Origin: an uncultured cyanobacterium
Lineage (GTDB): Bacteria; Cyanobacteriota; Cyanobacteriia; PCC-6307; Cyanobiaceae
Direction of reading: 5' to 3'
DNA length: 51,348 nucleotides
Assembly: GCA_903882285.1 (NCBI GenBank)
Contig: CAIRWM010000076.1
Coordinates: forward strand, 1 to 51,348
Each line of letters begins with the position of its first letter. The first letter of the stretch is position 1. Of the stretch, positions 17,049-24,922 are shown in pieces. A model generated the notes under the pieces. That model was not told the DNA's origin and ran no database searches. It worked only from the letters and a program-made list of their open reading frames with translations. Both the position numbers and the translations under genes were made by a program.

Positions 17049-18085
17049 CGACCGGTCTCCGACAGGGCCTCGCGGCCCGCCACCAGCAACCCCACCGGCA
17101 GGGCCAGCAGGCGCCGGCCGCTGTGCCACCAGAGCCGGTGCCACCAGCGCACCGGCCAGCGGCCCGCCCGGGCGGGGGGGAACAGGCTGAAGGGCAGCAC
17201 CTCCAGGAACACCTCGGGGATGGCCAGGAAAAAGCCCCAGAAGGTCATGCGGCGGGCGTGGGCCGCCTCCTCCGCTACCTCCCGGGGCGGCTGGGGCAGG
17301 GAAGCGGGCTCGAGCCGCCAGAGCGCCTCCCCCTCCTGCCGATAGCTGGAGCGGGGCGACGCCGGCCCCCAGGGGCAGTGGGCCGCCAGGAGGCGGTTGG
17401 CCAGCCGCGTCGCCCGCATCGCCGCCAGCCCCTGGCTGACCGCCAGGCCCCCGCGGCCCGCCCCGTGCTCGGCCCGCTCCTCATCAGAGTGGGGAATCAC
17501 GGCGATCCAGTCGGGCGGCCGCGCCGCCGCCCCATGGCCACAGCGCTGGCGCAGCCGGGCCAGCAGATCCTTGTCATCGAAGCCGTAGCCCACCAGCAGC
17601 TCGTTGAAGCCCCCCACGGCCTCAAACAGGGCGCGATCGATCAGGAACTGACCCTTGCGGCCGTCAGGTCCCGAACCGAAGGCGCACAGAGGGCCGACAG
17701 CCGGGGGCCCGGCGATGGCTCCGCCACCGGCCGCGCCACCGGGAAGCCGCAGCGCCGGATCCTCCGGGTCGAAGGCCGCGGTGGGCCAGGCGTCGGCATC
17801 CAGCTTGAGCAGGCGGGCGCCGCGGCTGCAGGCCACGGCGAAGTTGTAGGCGCGGCAGAGGTTCCAGCGCTCCTCCCCCTCCACCCGCAGCAGCCGCAGG
17901 CGGGGGTCGGCGGGCAGGTCCTCGCGGCGCAGCGGCACAGCACTGCTCCAGTCGAGCACCAAGTGCTCGTCATGCCAGGGCCCGGCGGCCACCGCCGCAG
18001 CCGAGCGCAGCAGGTGCTGGCGGCGGTTCATGCAGACGGTGACGACGCTGAGGCCAGCGCGGTCGGCAGCCCCGTTCAGTCCCAC
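17045..18085 (-). CDS. Family 2 glycosyltransferase with galactosyltransferase-type C-terminal segment (copy 1)
   Basis: A 346-residue protein sharing with the next gene LSVVTVCMNRR, HDEHLVLDWSSA, KLDADAWPTAAFDP, GGFNELLVGYGFDDKDL and WWHRLWWHSGRR. It has an insert of about 20 residues after the DxD region (GGAAGGGAIAGPPAVG). The GTG at 18085 is the best start; it overlaps the end of the GT8-like gene by 10 bp. Similarity between the copies is strongest at both ends. It presumably adds a hexose to a surface glycan. Confidence 0.9.
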   Translation of the reverse strand: MGLNGAADRAGLSVVTVCMNRRQHLLRSAAAVAAGPWHDEHLVLDWSSAVPLRREDLPADPRLRLLRVEGEERWNLCRAYNFAVACSRGARLLKLDADAWPTAAFDPEDPALRLPGGAAGGGAIAGPPAVGPLCAFGSGPDGRKGQFLIDRALFEAVGGFNELLVGYGFDDKDLLARLRQRCGHGAAARPPDWIAVIPHSDEERAEHGAGRGGLAVSQGLAAMRATRLANRLLAAHCPWGPASPRSSYRQEGEALWRLEPASLPQPPREVAEEAAHARRMTFWGFFLAIPEVFLEVLPFSLFPPARAGRWPVRWWHRLWWHSGRRLLALPVGLLVAGREALSETGR

Positions 18086-18789
18086 AGCCGCACGGCTTCG
18101 TCGCGGGCGCTGAACCACTCGGCCGCCAGCGGCCCACCCATCGTGCGCTGCTCGCGGAACCAGGGCCCCCCGAGGGTCCAGTGCAGCAGGCTCGGTCCGC
18201 CGTCCGCCGCCGCCGCGCCGGGCGCGCTCTGGACATCGACCAGATGGTTCCAGCGGTCGGCCAGGGCGCCGATCTCGTGGTCGCCGGCGAGCCAGTGGAA
18301 GCGATGCAGCTCCAGGCCGCTGGCGCTGTTCACGTAATCGGGCGTTAGCGCCGTGCAGCGGGCGCAGTTGAGCAACATCAACGAGCTCCAGTTCTTCTTC
18401 GGATAGGCGCTCTGCACCTCGCCGAGGAATTTCACCGTCTCGCCGGGCACATGCTCGTGCTGCACGCACATCACGGCAAAGTCGTCATGGCGCTGGTTCC
18501 AGAGCTCGGCGATGTCGCCGCGGCAGAGCATGTCGCAGTCCATGAAGATCGCCCAGCCCTCGTAGCCCATCAGCCAGGGCACCAGGAAGCGGGTGAAGGA
18601 GAAGGCGGTGCTCTGTTTCGGATCCCGCTCGCGCGAAAAGACCCCCGCCAGCTGCTCGGTAACGATCGGCGTGATGGCCAGGGGCTGGCTGGTGTGCTGA
18701 TAGAGGCTGTCGATCAGCACGTTGGTGGCCGCCCGTTCGCGCGGGTCGTAGCCGATGAAGATCGGGATCGGCCGGACGGGATTCGGCAT
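18076..18789 (-). CDS. GT8-like glycosyltransferase (intact paralog)
   Basis: A 237-residue protein. Motifs are IPIFIGYDPRERAATNVLI, FTRFLVPWL, the DxD site AIFMDCDMLCRGDI, KKNWSSLMLLNC and FHWLAGDHEIGAL. The end is GGPWFREQRTMGGPLAAEW. This matches small cyanobacterial family 8-like transferases with a Mn-binding D-C-D. First gene of an overlapping minus-strand run (18789 to 15117), divergent from pcrA with an 84-bp spacer. The frameshifted gene at 10864-11570 is its paralog and shows what the intact form looks like. Confidence 0.88.
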   Translation of the reverse strand: MPNPVRPIPIFIGYDPRERAATNVLIDSLYQHTSQPLAITPIVTEQLAGVFSRERDPKQSTAFSFTRFLVPWLMGYEGWAIFMDCDMLCRGDIAELWNQRHDDFAVMCVQHEHVPGETVKFLGEVQSAYPKKNWSSLMLLNCARCTALTPDYVNSASGLELHRFHWLAGDHEIGALADRWNHLVDVQSAPGAAAADGGPSLLHWTLGGPWFREQRTMGGPLAAEWFSARDEAVRLWD

Positions 18790-18861
18790 CGGCAGCTCTC
18801 AAGACCGAGGTCTGGACGGCAATCTAGGCCTGGCCCTCCAGGCCGTTTCGAAGGAGGTGCC

Positions 18862-18867
18862 TAGGCT
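18862..18867 (+). promoter_or_regulatory. TAGGCT hexamer just before the pcrA start
   Basis: TAGGCT ends 6 bases before the ATG at 18874. An AAGGAGGTG Shine-Dalgarno-like string lies at 18851-18859, further upstream. If TAGGCT were a -10 box the transcript would be leaderless and could not contain that site, so only one of the two is likely to be functional here. Confidence 0.3.
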
Positions 18868-18873
18868 CGGACG

Positions 18874-21336
18874 ATGGCTGCTGCCCCCTCCCCCGCGACC
18901 GGCCCCGGCGCGCCCAGCTCGGCGTTCCTGGCCGGCCTCAACGACGCCCAGCGCCGGGCGGTGGATCACCACACCGGACCGCTGCTGGTGGTGGCCGGGG
19001 CCGGCAGCGGCAAGACCCGGGCCCTGACGCACCGCATCGCCCACCTGATCGGCCACCACGGCGTCGATCCGGCCGATCTGCTGGCCGTCACCTTCACCAA
19101 CAAGGCGGCGCGGGAGATGAAGGAGCGGCTGGAGCTGCTGCTGGCCCAGAAGCTGGCCCAGAGCCAGTTCGGCCAGCCCTGGAGCACCCTGGCGCCGATC
19201 GAGCAGAAGCAGCTGCGCAGCCGCATCTACCGCGAGGTGATCAAGGAACTCTGGATCGGCACCTTCCACGCCCTGTTCGCGCGGCTGCTGCGCTTCGACA
19301 TCGACAAATTCAAGGACCCTGACGGGCTCAGCTGGACGCGCCAGTTCTCGATCTACGACGAGAACGACGCCCAGAGCCTGGTCAAGGAGATCGTCACCCA
19401 GGACCTGCAGCTCGACCCGAAGCGCTTCGAGCCCAAGAAGGTGCGCTGGGCGATCAGCAACGCCAAGAACCAGGGCTGGCTGCCCGAACAGATGGAGGCC
19501 AACGCCGAGGGGCTGCGGGACCGCAAGATGGCCGAGGCCTATCGCCTCTACCGCCGCGCCCTGGCGGCCAACAACGCCCTCGACTTCGACGATCTGCTGC
19601 TGTTGCCGGTGCAGCTGCTGCGCCAGAACGAGCAGGTGCGCGGCTACTGGCACCGCCGCTTCCGCCACGTGCTGGTGGATGAATATCAGGACACCAACCG
19701 CACCCAGTACGACCTGATCAAGCTGCTGGTCACCGATGGCCAGGATCCGGAGACGTTCGACGCCTGGGACGGGCGCTCGGTGTTTGTGGTGGGCGACGCC
19801 GACCAGAGCATCTACAGCTTCCGGGCGGCAGACTTCACGATCCTGATGGGCTTCCAGGACGACTTCGGCGACGGCGCCCCCGACCCGTCCACCCGCACGA
19901 TGGTGAAGCTGGAGGAGAACTACCGCTCCACCGCCACGATCCTGGAGGCGGCCAACGCCCTGATCGCCAACAACGCGGAACGGATCGACAAGGTGCTGCG
20001 TCCCACCCGGGGCGAGGGGGAACCAATCAGCCTCACCCGCTGCGACGACGAGATCGCCGAAGCCGAGGCGGTGGTGCACCGCATGCGCATGCTCGACGCC
20101 GCCCACCCGGAGCTGCGCTGGGGCGACATGGCGGTGCTATACCGCACCAACGCCCAGTCACGGGCGATGGAGGAGTCGCTGGTGCGCTGGGGCATCCCGT
20201 ACCTAGTGGTGGGCGGCCTGCGCTTCTACGACCGGCGCGAGATCAAGGACATGCTCGCCTACCTGAAGCTGCTGGTTAACCCGGCTGATACGGTCAGCCT
20301 GTTGCGGGTGCTGAACGTGCCGCGGCGCGGCATCGGCAAGACCACGATCGAGCGGCTCACCGACGCCGCCGCCCAACTGGGCATCCCCCTCTGGGATGTG
20401 GTCAGCGACGCCGAGGCGGTGCGCTCCCTGGGGGGCCGCTCGGCCCGGGGGCTGCTGCAGTTCTGCGAGCTCATCAACGACCTGCAGCGCCGTCTCCAGG
20501 ACGCGCCGCCTTCGGAGCTGGTGCAGCGGGTGATGGAGCAGAGCGGCTACGTGGCCGAACTGCTCGCCGACGGCACGGACGAGGCGGAGGACCGGCGCCG
20601 CAACCTCAACGAGCTGGTCAACGCGGCCCTGCAATACCAGGAGGAGAACGACGAGGGCAACCTGGAAGACTTCCTCGCTTCGGCGGCCCTGGCCAGCGAC
20701 GCCGACAGCAAGGACACCGACCAGGACCGGGTGACACTGATGACCCTGCACGCCAGCAAGGGGCTGGAGTTTCCGGTGGTGTTCCTGGTGGGACTGGAGC
20801 AGGGGCTGTTCCCCAGTTACCGCTCCCTCGACGATCCCGCCTCCCTCGAGGAGGAGCGCCGCCTCTGCTATGTGGGCCTGACGCGCGCCAAGGAGCGCCT
20901 GTTCCTCAGCCATGCCAGCGAGCGGCGCCTCTGGGGCGGCATGCGGGAGCCGGCCGTGCCCTCTGTGTTTCTCTCGGAGCTGCCCGCCGAACTACTGCAG
21001 GGGGACATCCCCCACAGCGGCGGCGCGGCGATCCGCCGCGAGCAGCGGCTCGAGCGCCTCACCCGCGTCGACCGCGAGGAGAGCCGGCGCGTGGCCGCCG
21101 GCGGCGAAGGGGGCCAGCCGGCCAATGCCGTGCGCCGCCGCCCGGGGGCGAGCGCCGGCCGCAGCTGGGCCGTGGGCGACCGCCTGCGCCATGCCGCCTT
21201 CGGCGAAGGCCACATCACCCACCTGTTCGGCAGCGGCGAAAAGGTCTCGATCGCCGTCAAGTTCGAGGGCATGGGGCCAAAGATCCTCGATCCGCGCCTG
21301 GCACCGATCGAACCGCTGGGCGCCGACACGCCGTGA
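18874..21336 (+). CDS. pcrA: UvrD/PcrA-type ATP-dependent DNA helicase
   Basis: An 820-residue superfamily 1A helicase. Motif Q/I region is LNDAQRRAVDHHTGP and VVAGAGSGKTRAL (Walker A). Then come LLAVTFTNKAAREM, VLVDEYQDTNRTQYDLI (motif II), VVGDADQSIYSFRAA (motif III), TLMTLHASKGLEF (motif V) and RRLCYVGLTRAKERL (motif VI). The C-terminal tail carries the small PcrA beta domain (WAVGDRLRHAAFGEGHI). It unwinds DNA in repair and replication restart. It is embedded in the glycan region and shares a GTGA overlap with the next gene. Confidence 0.96.
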   Translation: MAAAPSPATGPGAPSSAFLAGLNDAQRRAVDHHTGPLLVVAGAGSGKTRALTHRIAHLIGHHGVDPADLLAVTFTNKAAREMKERLELLLAQKLAQSQFGQPWSTLAPIEQKQLRSRIYREVIKELWIGTFHALFARLLRFDIDKFKDPDGLSWTRQFSIYDENDAQSLVKEIVTQDLQLDPKRFEPKKVRWAISNAKNQGWLPEQMEANAEGLRDRKMAEAYRLYRRALAANNALDFDDLLLLPVQLLRQNEQVRGYWHRRFRHVLVDEYQDTNRTQYDLIKLLVTDGQDPETFDAWDGRSVFVVGDADQSIYSFRAADFTILMGFQDDFGDGAPDPSTRTMVKLEENYRSTATILEAANALIANNAERIDKVLRPTRGEGEPISLTRCDDEIAEAEAVVHRMRMLDAAHPELRWGDMAVLYRTNAQSRAMEESLVRWGIPYLVVGGLRFYDRREIKDMLAYLKLLVNPADTVSLLRVLNVPRRGIGKTTIERLTDAAAQLGIPLWDVVSDAEAVRSLGGRSARGLLQFCELINDLQRRLQDAPPSELVQRVMEQSGYVAELLADGTDEAEDRRRNLNELVNAALQYQEENDEGNLEDFLASAALASDADSKDTDQDRVTLMTLHASKGLEFPVVFLVGLEQGLFPSYRSLDDPASLEEERRLCYVGLTRAKERLFLSHASERRLWGGMREPAVPSVFLSELPAELLQGDIPHSGGAAIRREQRLERLTRVDREESRRVAAGGEGGQPANAVRRRPGASAGRSWAVGDRLRHAAFGEGHITHLFGSGEKVSIAVKFEGMGPKILDPRLAPIEPLGADTP

Positions 21337-22427
21337 GCGCGGCAGCCACTGATTCTCGCCAGCTGGTACTGACCGGCGGCCTGATCCATCTGGTGCATCA
21401 GCTGGCGGTGCTCACCGACCTGCCCGAAAACAGCGAGCGCCGGGGTGCATCCCCCCGGATCGCCGTGCTGATCACCGGGGTGCTCACCCGGGATGCGGTG
21501 GCCCTGGGCGGCCTGCACCAGGCGATGGAGGCCTGGTTCGCCCTGCTGCGCCAGCGAGATCCCGGCCAGTTCGGGGGGCTCCAGCTGATCCGCCGCGAGG
21601 CCGACCTGCCAGCGGGCCCGTGGGACCTGGCCCTGCTCAACAACCAGTGGGTGAGCGGCCAGCGCTCGGTGGTGGAGCGGCTCGGCATCGGGGAGTTGGT
21701 GGTCTGCGGCGACGGCCTCGGCCTCTACTACCGCTGCGCCCGCGAACTGCGGGCCCTGCTGCCCAGCCTGTTGAACCGGCCGATCCCGGAGCCTGGGCGC
21801 CGCGTGCGCTATGTGCTCAGCGGCCGGCAGCCCGCCTGGCATCGCCCCCCTCAGGCCGCTGCCACGGCGCCCTCAGCGGAGCGGGCCCGCCTGTTCGCCC
21901 TGCTGGTGGAAAGTCAGCGCCCGCAGGCCGCCGCGGCGGTGGTCCTCGCCCTCGACGCCAGCGCCCCCGAGCGGCCGCTTTGGCTGTGCTCCGTGCCCAA
22001 CCTGGCCCATCAGTTCCCGGGGCGCCACATTCCCCAGGCGGTGCTGGAGGACTGGCGGCGGCGGCTGGAGCGTCGGCACGGCTTCGATCCAGGCCGTGAC
22101 CGTCTGCTGCTGATCGACCATCCCAAGGCCCCCCCGAACGGCAGCTTCGGGCCGCTGCAGCGCCCCTGGCTGGCCGGACCGCTGCGCTCGGCGGTGGCCC
22201 TGGAGGTGCTGGTGCAGCTGCTGCGGGAGCGCTGTGGCGAGCGGCGGATCGTGGTGGCCGGCCTCACCTCCGCCCTCTACGGGGTGCGGCAACTCACCGG
22301 CGCCGAGGTGGCCTGGTTGCACTTAGCACCGCTCTGGCACGGCAACCCCCTTTACCGGCGCCGCCCTCTGGAGTTCCTGCATCGCTGGCTACGGGTGGCG
22401 CGCATGGCCCGGCTCACCGGCCCCTAA
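21333..22427 (+). CDS. Unassigned glycan enzyme with sialyl/polysialyltransferase-like motifs
   Basis: A 364-residue protein beginning with GTG in a GTGA overlap with the pcrA stop. It opens with a strand-turn typical of GT-B enzymes (LVLTGGLIHLVHQLAVL). Three motifs stand out: G-D-G at 126-128 (VVCGDGLGLYYR), H-P at 263-264 (LLIDHPKAPPNG) and a Ser/Thr site at 310-315 (GLTSALYG). The order is that of bacterial sialyl- and polysialyltransferases, although the first acidic residue is replaced by Gly. No close family is recognised. The product may use a CMP-ulosonate such as CMP-Kdo; this is inferred. Confidence 0.55.
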   Translation: MSAAATDSRQLVLTGGLIHLVHQLAVLTDLPENSERRGASPRIAVLITGVLTRDAVALGGLHQAMEAWFALLRQRDPGQFGGLQLIRREADLPAGPWDLALLNNQWVSGQRSVVERLGIGELVVCGDGLGLYYRCARELRALLPSLLNRPIPEPGRRVRYVLSGRQPAWHRPPQAAATAPSAERARLFALLVESQRPQAAAAVVLALDASAPERPLWLCSVPNLAHQFPGRHIPQAVLEDWRRRLERRHGFDPGRDRLLLIDHPKAPPNGSFGPLQRPWLAGPLRSAVALEVLVQLLRERCGERRIVVAGLTSALYGVRQLTGAEVAWLHLAPLWHGNPLYRRRPLEFLHRWLRVARMARLTGP

Positions 22428-22448
22428 GAGCCAGGCTGGACCGCTACC

Positions 22449-23711
22449 TCAGTAGCGCACCTGCCAGGGCCAGCGATCCGGCAGGCAAAGGAAGTCGTCA
22501 TTGAGGCCGCAGCGCAGCTGGCCGGAAGAGAGCAGGCGCACCTCCAGCCAGTACTGCAGCGTGACGTAGAGCACCGGAAACAAGCACCAGTGGGCCCGGT
22601 AACGATCCAGCCAGGCCAGGTAGAGGATCAGCAGGAAGAAGGCGACACCATCGGCCAGGCGGCTGGTGATCTGGGGAAGCCAGAGATGGGCGATCGACTG
22701 CTGGATGCAGATGTAGAGCAGGCCGAACAGCAGCAGCAGCTGGGTGAGAGGGCAGCGCAACAGCAGGCGGGGATCGAGCCGCCGCTGCAGGCAAGCCAGC
22801 ACCAGACCGATGGCCAGGGCCCACTGCAGTCGGCCGACGCTGCGGCGCAGGGGGTAGCGGTTGAAGTAGTCGTCATGGGCGTAGTCCAGCAGGCGGCCCA
22901 GGGCGATCGGCGCCACCGTGAGGAAGAGCACGAGCACCACCGCCGCAGCCAGCAGCTGGGGCCAGTAGCGGCGCCCCACCTGCCGCCACTCCTGCCAGCG
23001 CCAGCCGGCCAGGCGCCGCGGCAGTCCGCGCCCCAGGCGGGAGAGCTGCCCGGGAAGCCGCAGCAGCCAGGGCGTGAGGCTGAGCGGCAGATTGAGCACA
23101 AAGGTGTTGTGGGCCAGCGCCGAGACCACCACGCCGGCCCCGAGCCAGCGCCGCTGGAGCCGCAGCAGCCGCGCCGCCTGCAGAAACAGCGGCAGCAGCA
23201 GCAGCACCGCCAGGGCCTGGCGGGAATGGGCGTTCTGCAGGAAGCCACGCAGCATCGGGCTGCAGGTGATCACCAGCGCCCACCAGCCACCCCAGGCCGG
23301 TGCCCCCCAGACCCGGGCAAGCAGGATCGGCGCGGCGGCGTACCCCGTCGCCACCAAGCCATGCAACGCCGCCATGCGATAAGGCAGCAGCAGGATCACG
23401 GGCCGCAGCAACCGCCAGAGAAGCTCGGGTGGCGCCCGATCCGGATCCCACTCCAGGTAATGGGAGAAGCGGGTCGTATCGCTGGTGCCCCAGCTGGCAA
23501 GGGTGAACACGACGAGCGTGCTCAGCAGCAGCGCCGTCACCGCCGGCCACCACAGGCGGCGCCGCTCCGTTCCCGGCGGCGCCAGCCCGGCCAGCTGAAT
23601 CAACAGGGCCAGCAGCACCTGCACCAGAAACACACTGGCCATCGCCAGCGGCGCCACCGTGAATTGATCGATCCGGTAGGGAGCGGTGAGCGGAAAGTCT
23701 GGGGTGATCAT
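22449..23711 (-). CDS. EpsG/Wzy-like polysaccharide polymerase candidate (copy 1)
   Basis: A 420-residue polytopic membrane protein with roughly ten to twelve hydrophobic helices. It has conserved-looking loops FTLASWGTSDTTRFSHYLEWD, ALAHNTFVLNLPLSL and QITSRLADGVAFFLLILYLAWLDRY in short separate places. The profile resembles EpsG/Wzy O-antigen polymerases. The C-terminus ends in CGLNDDFLCL plus PDRWPWQVRY, shared with the next gene. ATG at 23711, 11 bp after the stop of its paralog, so they are one transcription unit with 24922-26034. Confidence 0.75.
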   Translation of the reverse strand: MITPDFPLTAPYRIDQFTVAPLAMASVFLVQVLLALLIQLAGLAPPGTERRRLWWPAVTALLLSTLVVFTLASWGTSDTTRFSHYLEWDPDRAPPELLWRLLRPVILLLPYRMAALHGLVATGYAAAPILLARVWGAPAWGGWWALVITCSPMLRGFLQNAHSRQALAVLLLLPLFLQAARLLRLQRRWLGAGVVVSALAHNTFVLNLPLSLTPWLLRLPGQLSRLGRGLPRRLAGWRWQEWRQVGRRYWPQLLAAAVVLVLFLTVAPIALGRLLDYAHDDYFNRYPLRRSVGRLQWALAIGLVLACLQRRLDPRLLLRCPLTQLLLLFGLLYICIQQSIAHLWLPQITSRLADGVAFFLLILYLAWLDRYRAHWCLFPVLYVTLQYWLEVRLLSSGQLRCGLNDDFLCLPDRWPWQVRY

Positions 23712-23722
23712 CCTGGGGTCAA

Positions 23723-24922
23723 TCAGTACCTCACCTGCCAGGGCCAGCGGTCGGGGATGCAGAGGAAATCATCGTTGAGCCCGCAGGCCAGGGTGAGCGA
23801 GCTCAGCAGACGACCCTGCAGCCAGTAGTCGAGGGTGATCGCCAGGGCGGGCAGTGCCGCCCAATAGCAGCGGTAGCGGTCGAGCCAGGCCAGCCAGAGG
23901 ATCAGCAGGTAGAAGCCCAGCACATCGGCCAGCCGGCTGGTGATCGGCCCCATCCAGCCCGTGGCGAGCAAACTCTGCAGCACCCAGAACAGCAGTGCGA
24001 ACAGAGCCAGCTGGCGACTGCGGTCACAGGCCAGCAGCAGCCGCCAGCCCAGGCGGCGGCGCCAGCAGCCCAGCAGCCCCCCCAGGCCCAGGCTCAGCTG
24101 CAGCCGCGCCACATCCAGGCCAAGGGCATAGCCGTTGAAGTAGCTCTCCCGCTCGCTGTAGACGCGCAACTTCTCGAGAGCGTTCGGGGCCACCAGGGCC
24201 AGCAGTAGCAGCCCAGCCAGCAGCGGCAACACCAGCCGCCAGCGGAACAGGGAGCGGAGCCGCCCGAACGAGCCCCCGGCGGCCAGCCTGGGCAGCAGGG
24301 CGAGCAGCAGGGTGAGCGGGAAACTGGTGTGGACCGTCGCCGCGCCGATGGTGGAGGCCACCAGGGGCCACCGGGCCAGCCGTACCAGGCGACCGGCCCA
24401 GAGCAGCAGGGGCAGCAGCAGCAGCGTCAGCAGGGCCTGGCGGCTGACGCCGTTCTGCAGGAAGTTACGCAGCAGCGGGCTGCAGACCACCAGGAGGCTC
24501 CACCAGCCGGCCCAGGCCCGCACTCCCCAGGCCCGAGCCAGCAGCAGCGGTGCGGCGGCGTAACCCGCCGCCACCAGGCCGTGCACCAGGGCCATCCGAT
24601 AGGGCAGACGCACCACCACGGGGGCCAGCAGCGCCCAGAAGGGCTCCCACCGCACCCGGGCCAGGTCCAGGGCCAGAAAGTGACTGAGCTTGGTGGTGTC
24701 GCTGTTGCCCCAGCTGGCCAGGGTGAAGAACAGGGCCACGAGCAGCAACAGCGCCGCTGCAGCGGCGCGCCACAGCCCTAGCCGGCCCCGCGGCGCCGCC
24801 CAGCTCATCAGCCCCGCCAAGGCCAGCTGGGCCAGGGCTAGCAGCGCCATCCCCAGCGGCGCCGCCATGACCTGATCGATCCGGAAGGGGGCGACGCTGG
24901 GGAAGGGCGGCAACGGGGTCAT
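23723..24922 (-). CDS. EpsG/Wzy-like polysaccharide polymerase candidate (copy 2)
   Basis: A 399-residue multi-spanning protein with the same plan as copy 1. It shares PFRIDQ near the N-terminus, FTLASWGNSDTTKLSHFL, LPYRMALVHGLVAAGYAAAP, ITSRLADVLGFYLLILWLAWLDRY and the same C-terminal peptide. The ATG at 24922 overlaps by one base the TGA of the upstream gene (TGATG), a coupling arrangement. Two diverged copies may polymerise different repeat units or work as a pair. Confidence 0.75.
   Translation of the reverse strand: MTPLPPFPSVAPFRIDQVMAAPLGMALLALAQLALAGLMSWAAPRGRLGLWRAAAAALLLLVALFFTLASWGNSDTTKLSHFLALDLARVRWEPFWALLAPVVVRLPYRMALVHGLVAAGYAAAPLLLARAWGVRAWAGWWSLLVVCSPLLRNFLQNGVSRQALLTLLLLPLLLWAGRLVRLARWPLVASTIGAATVHTSFPLTLLLALLPRLAAGGSFGRLRSLFRWRLVLPLLAGLLLLALVAPNALEKLRVYSERESYFNGYALGLDVARLQLSLGLGGLLGCWRRRLGWRLLLACDRSRQLALFALLFWVLQSLLATGWMGPITSRLADVLGFYLLILWLAWLDRYRCYWAALPALAITLDYWLQGRLLSSLTLACGLNDDFLCIPDRWPWQVRY

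Noticed and set aside
15372-17345. A 657-codon open frame on the plus strand
   Set aside because: It is antisense to the unassigned glycan gene and the GT2 gene; Gln/Pro-rich composition marks it as a high-GC shadow.
18799-20106. A 435-codon frame antisense to pcrA
   Set aside because: pcrA shows all helicase motifs in the plus strand; the antisense frame has none.
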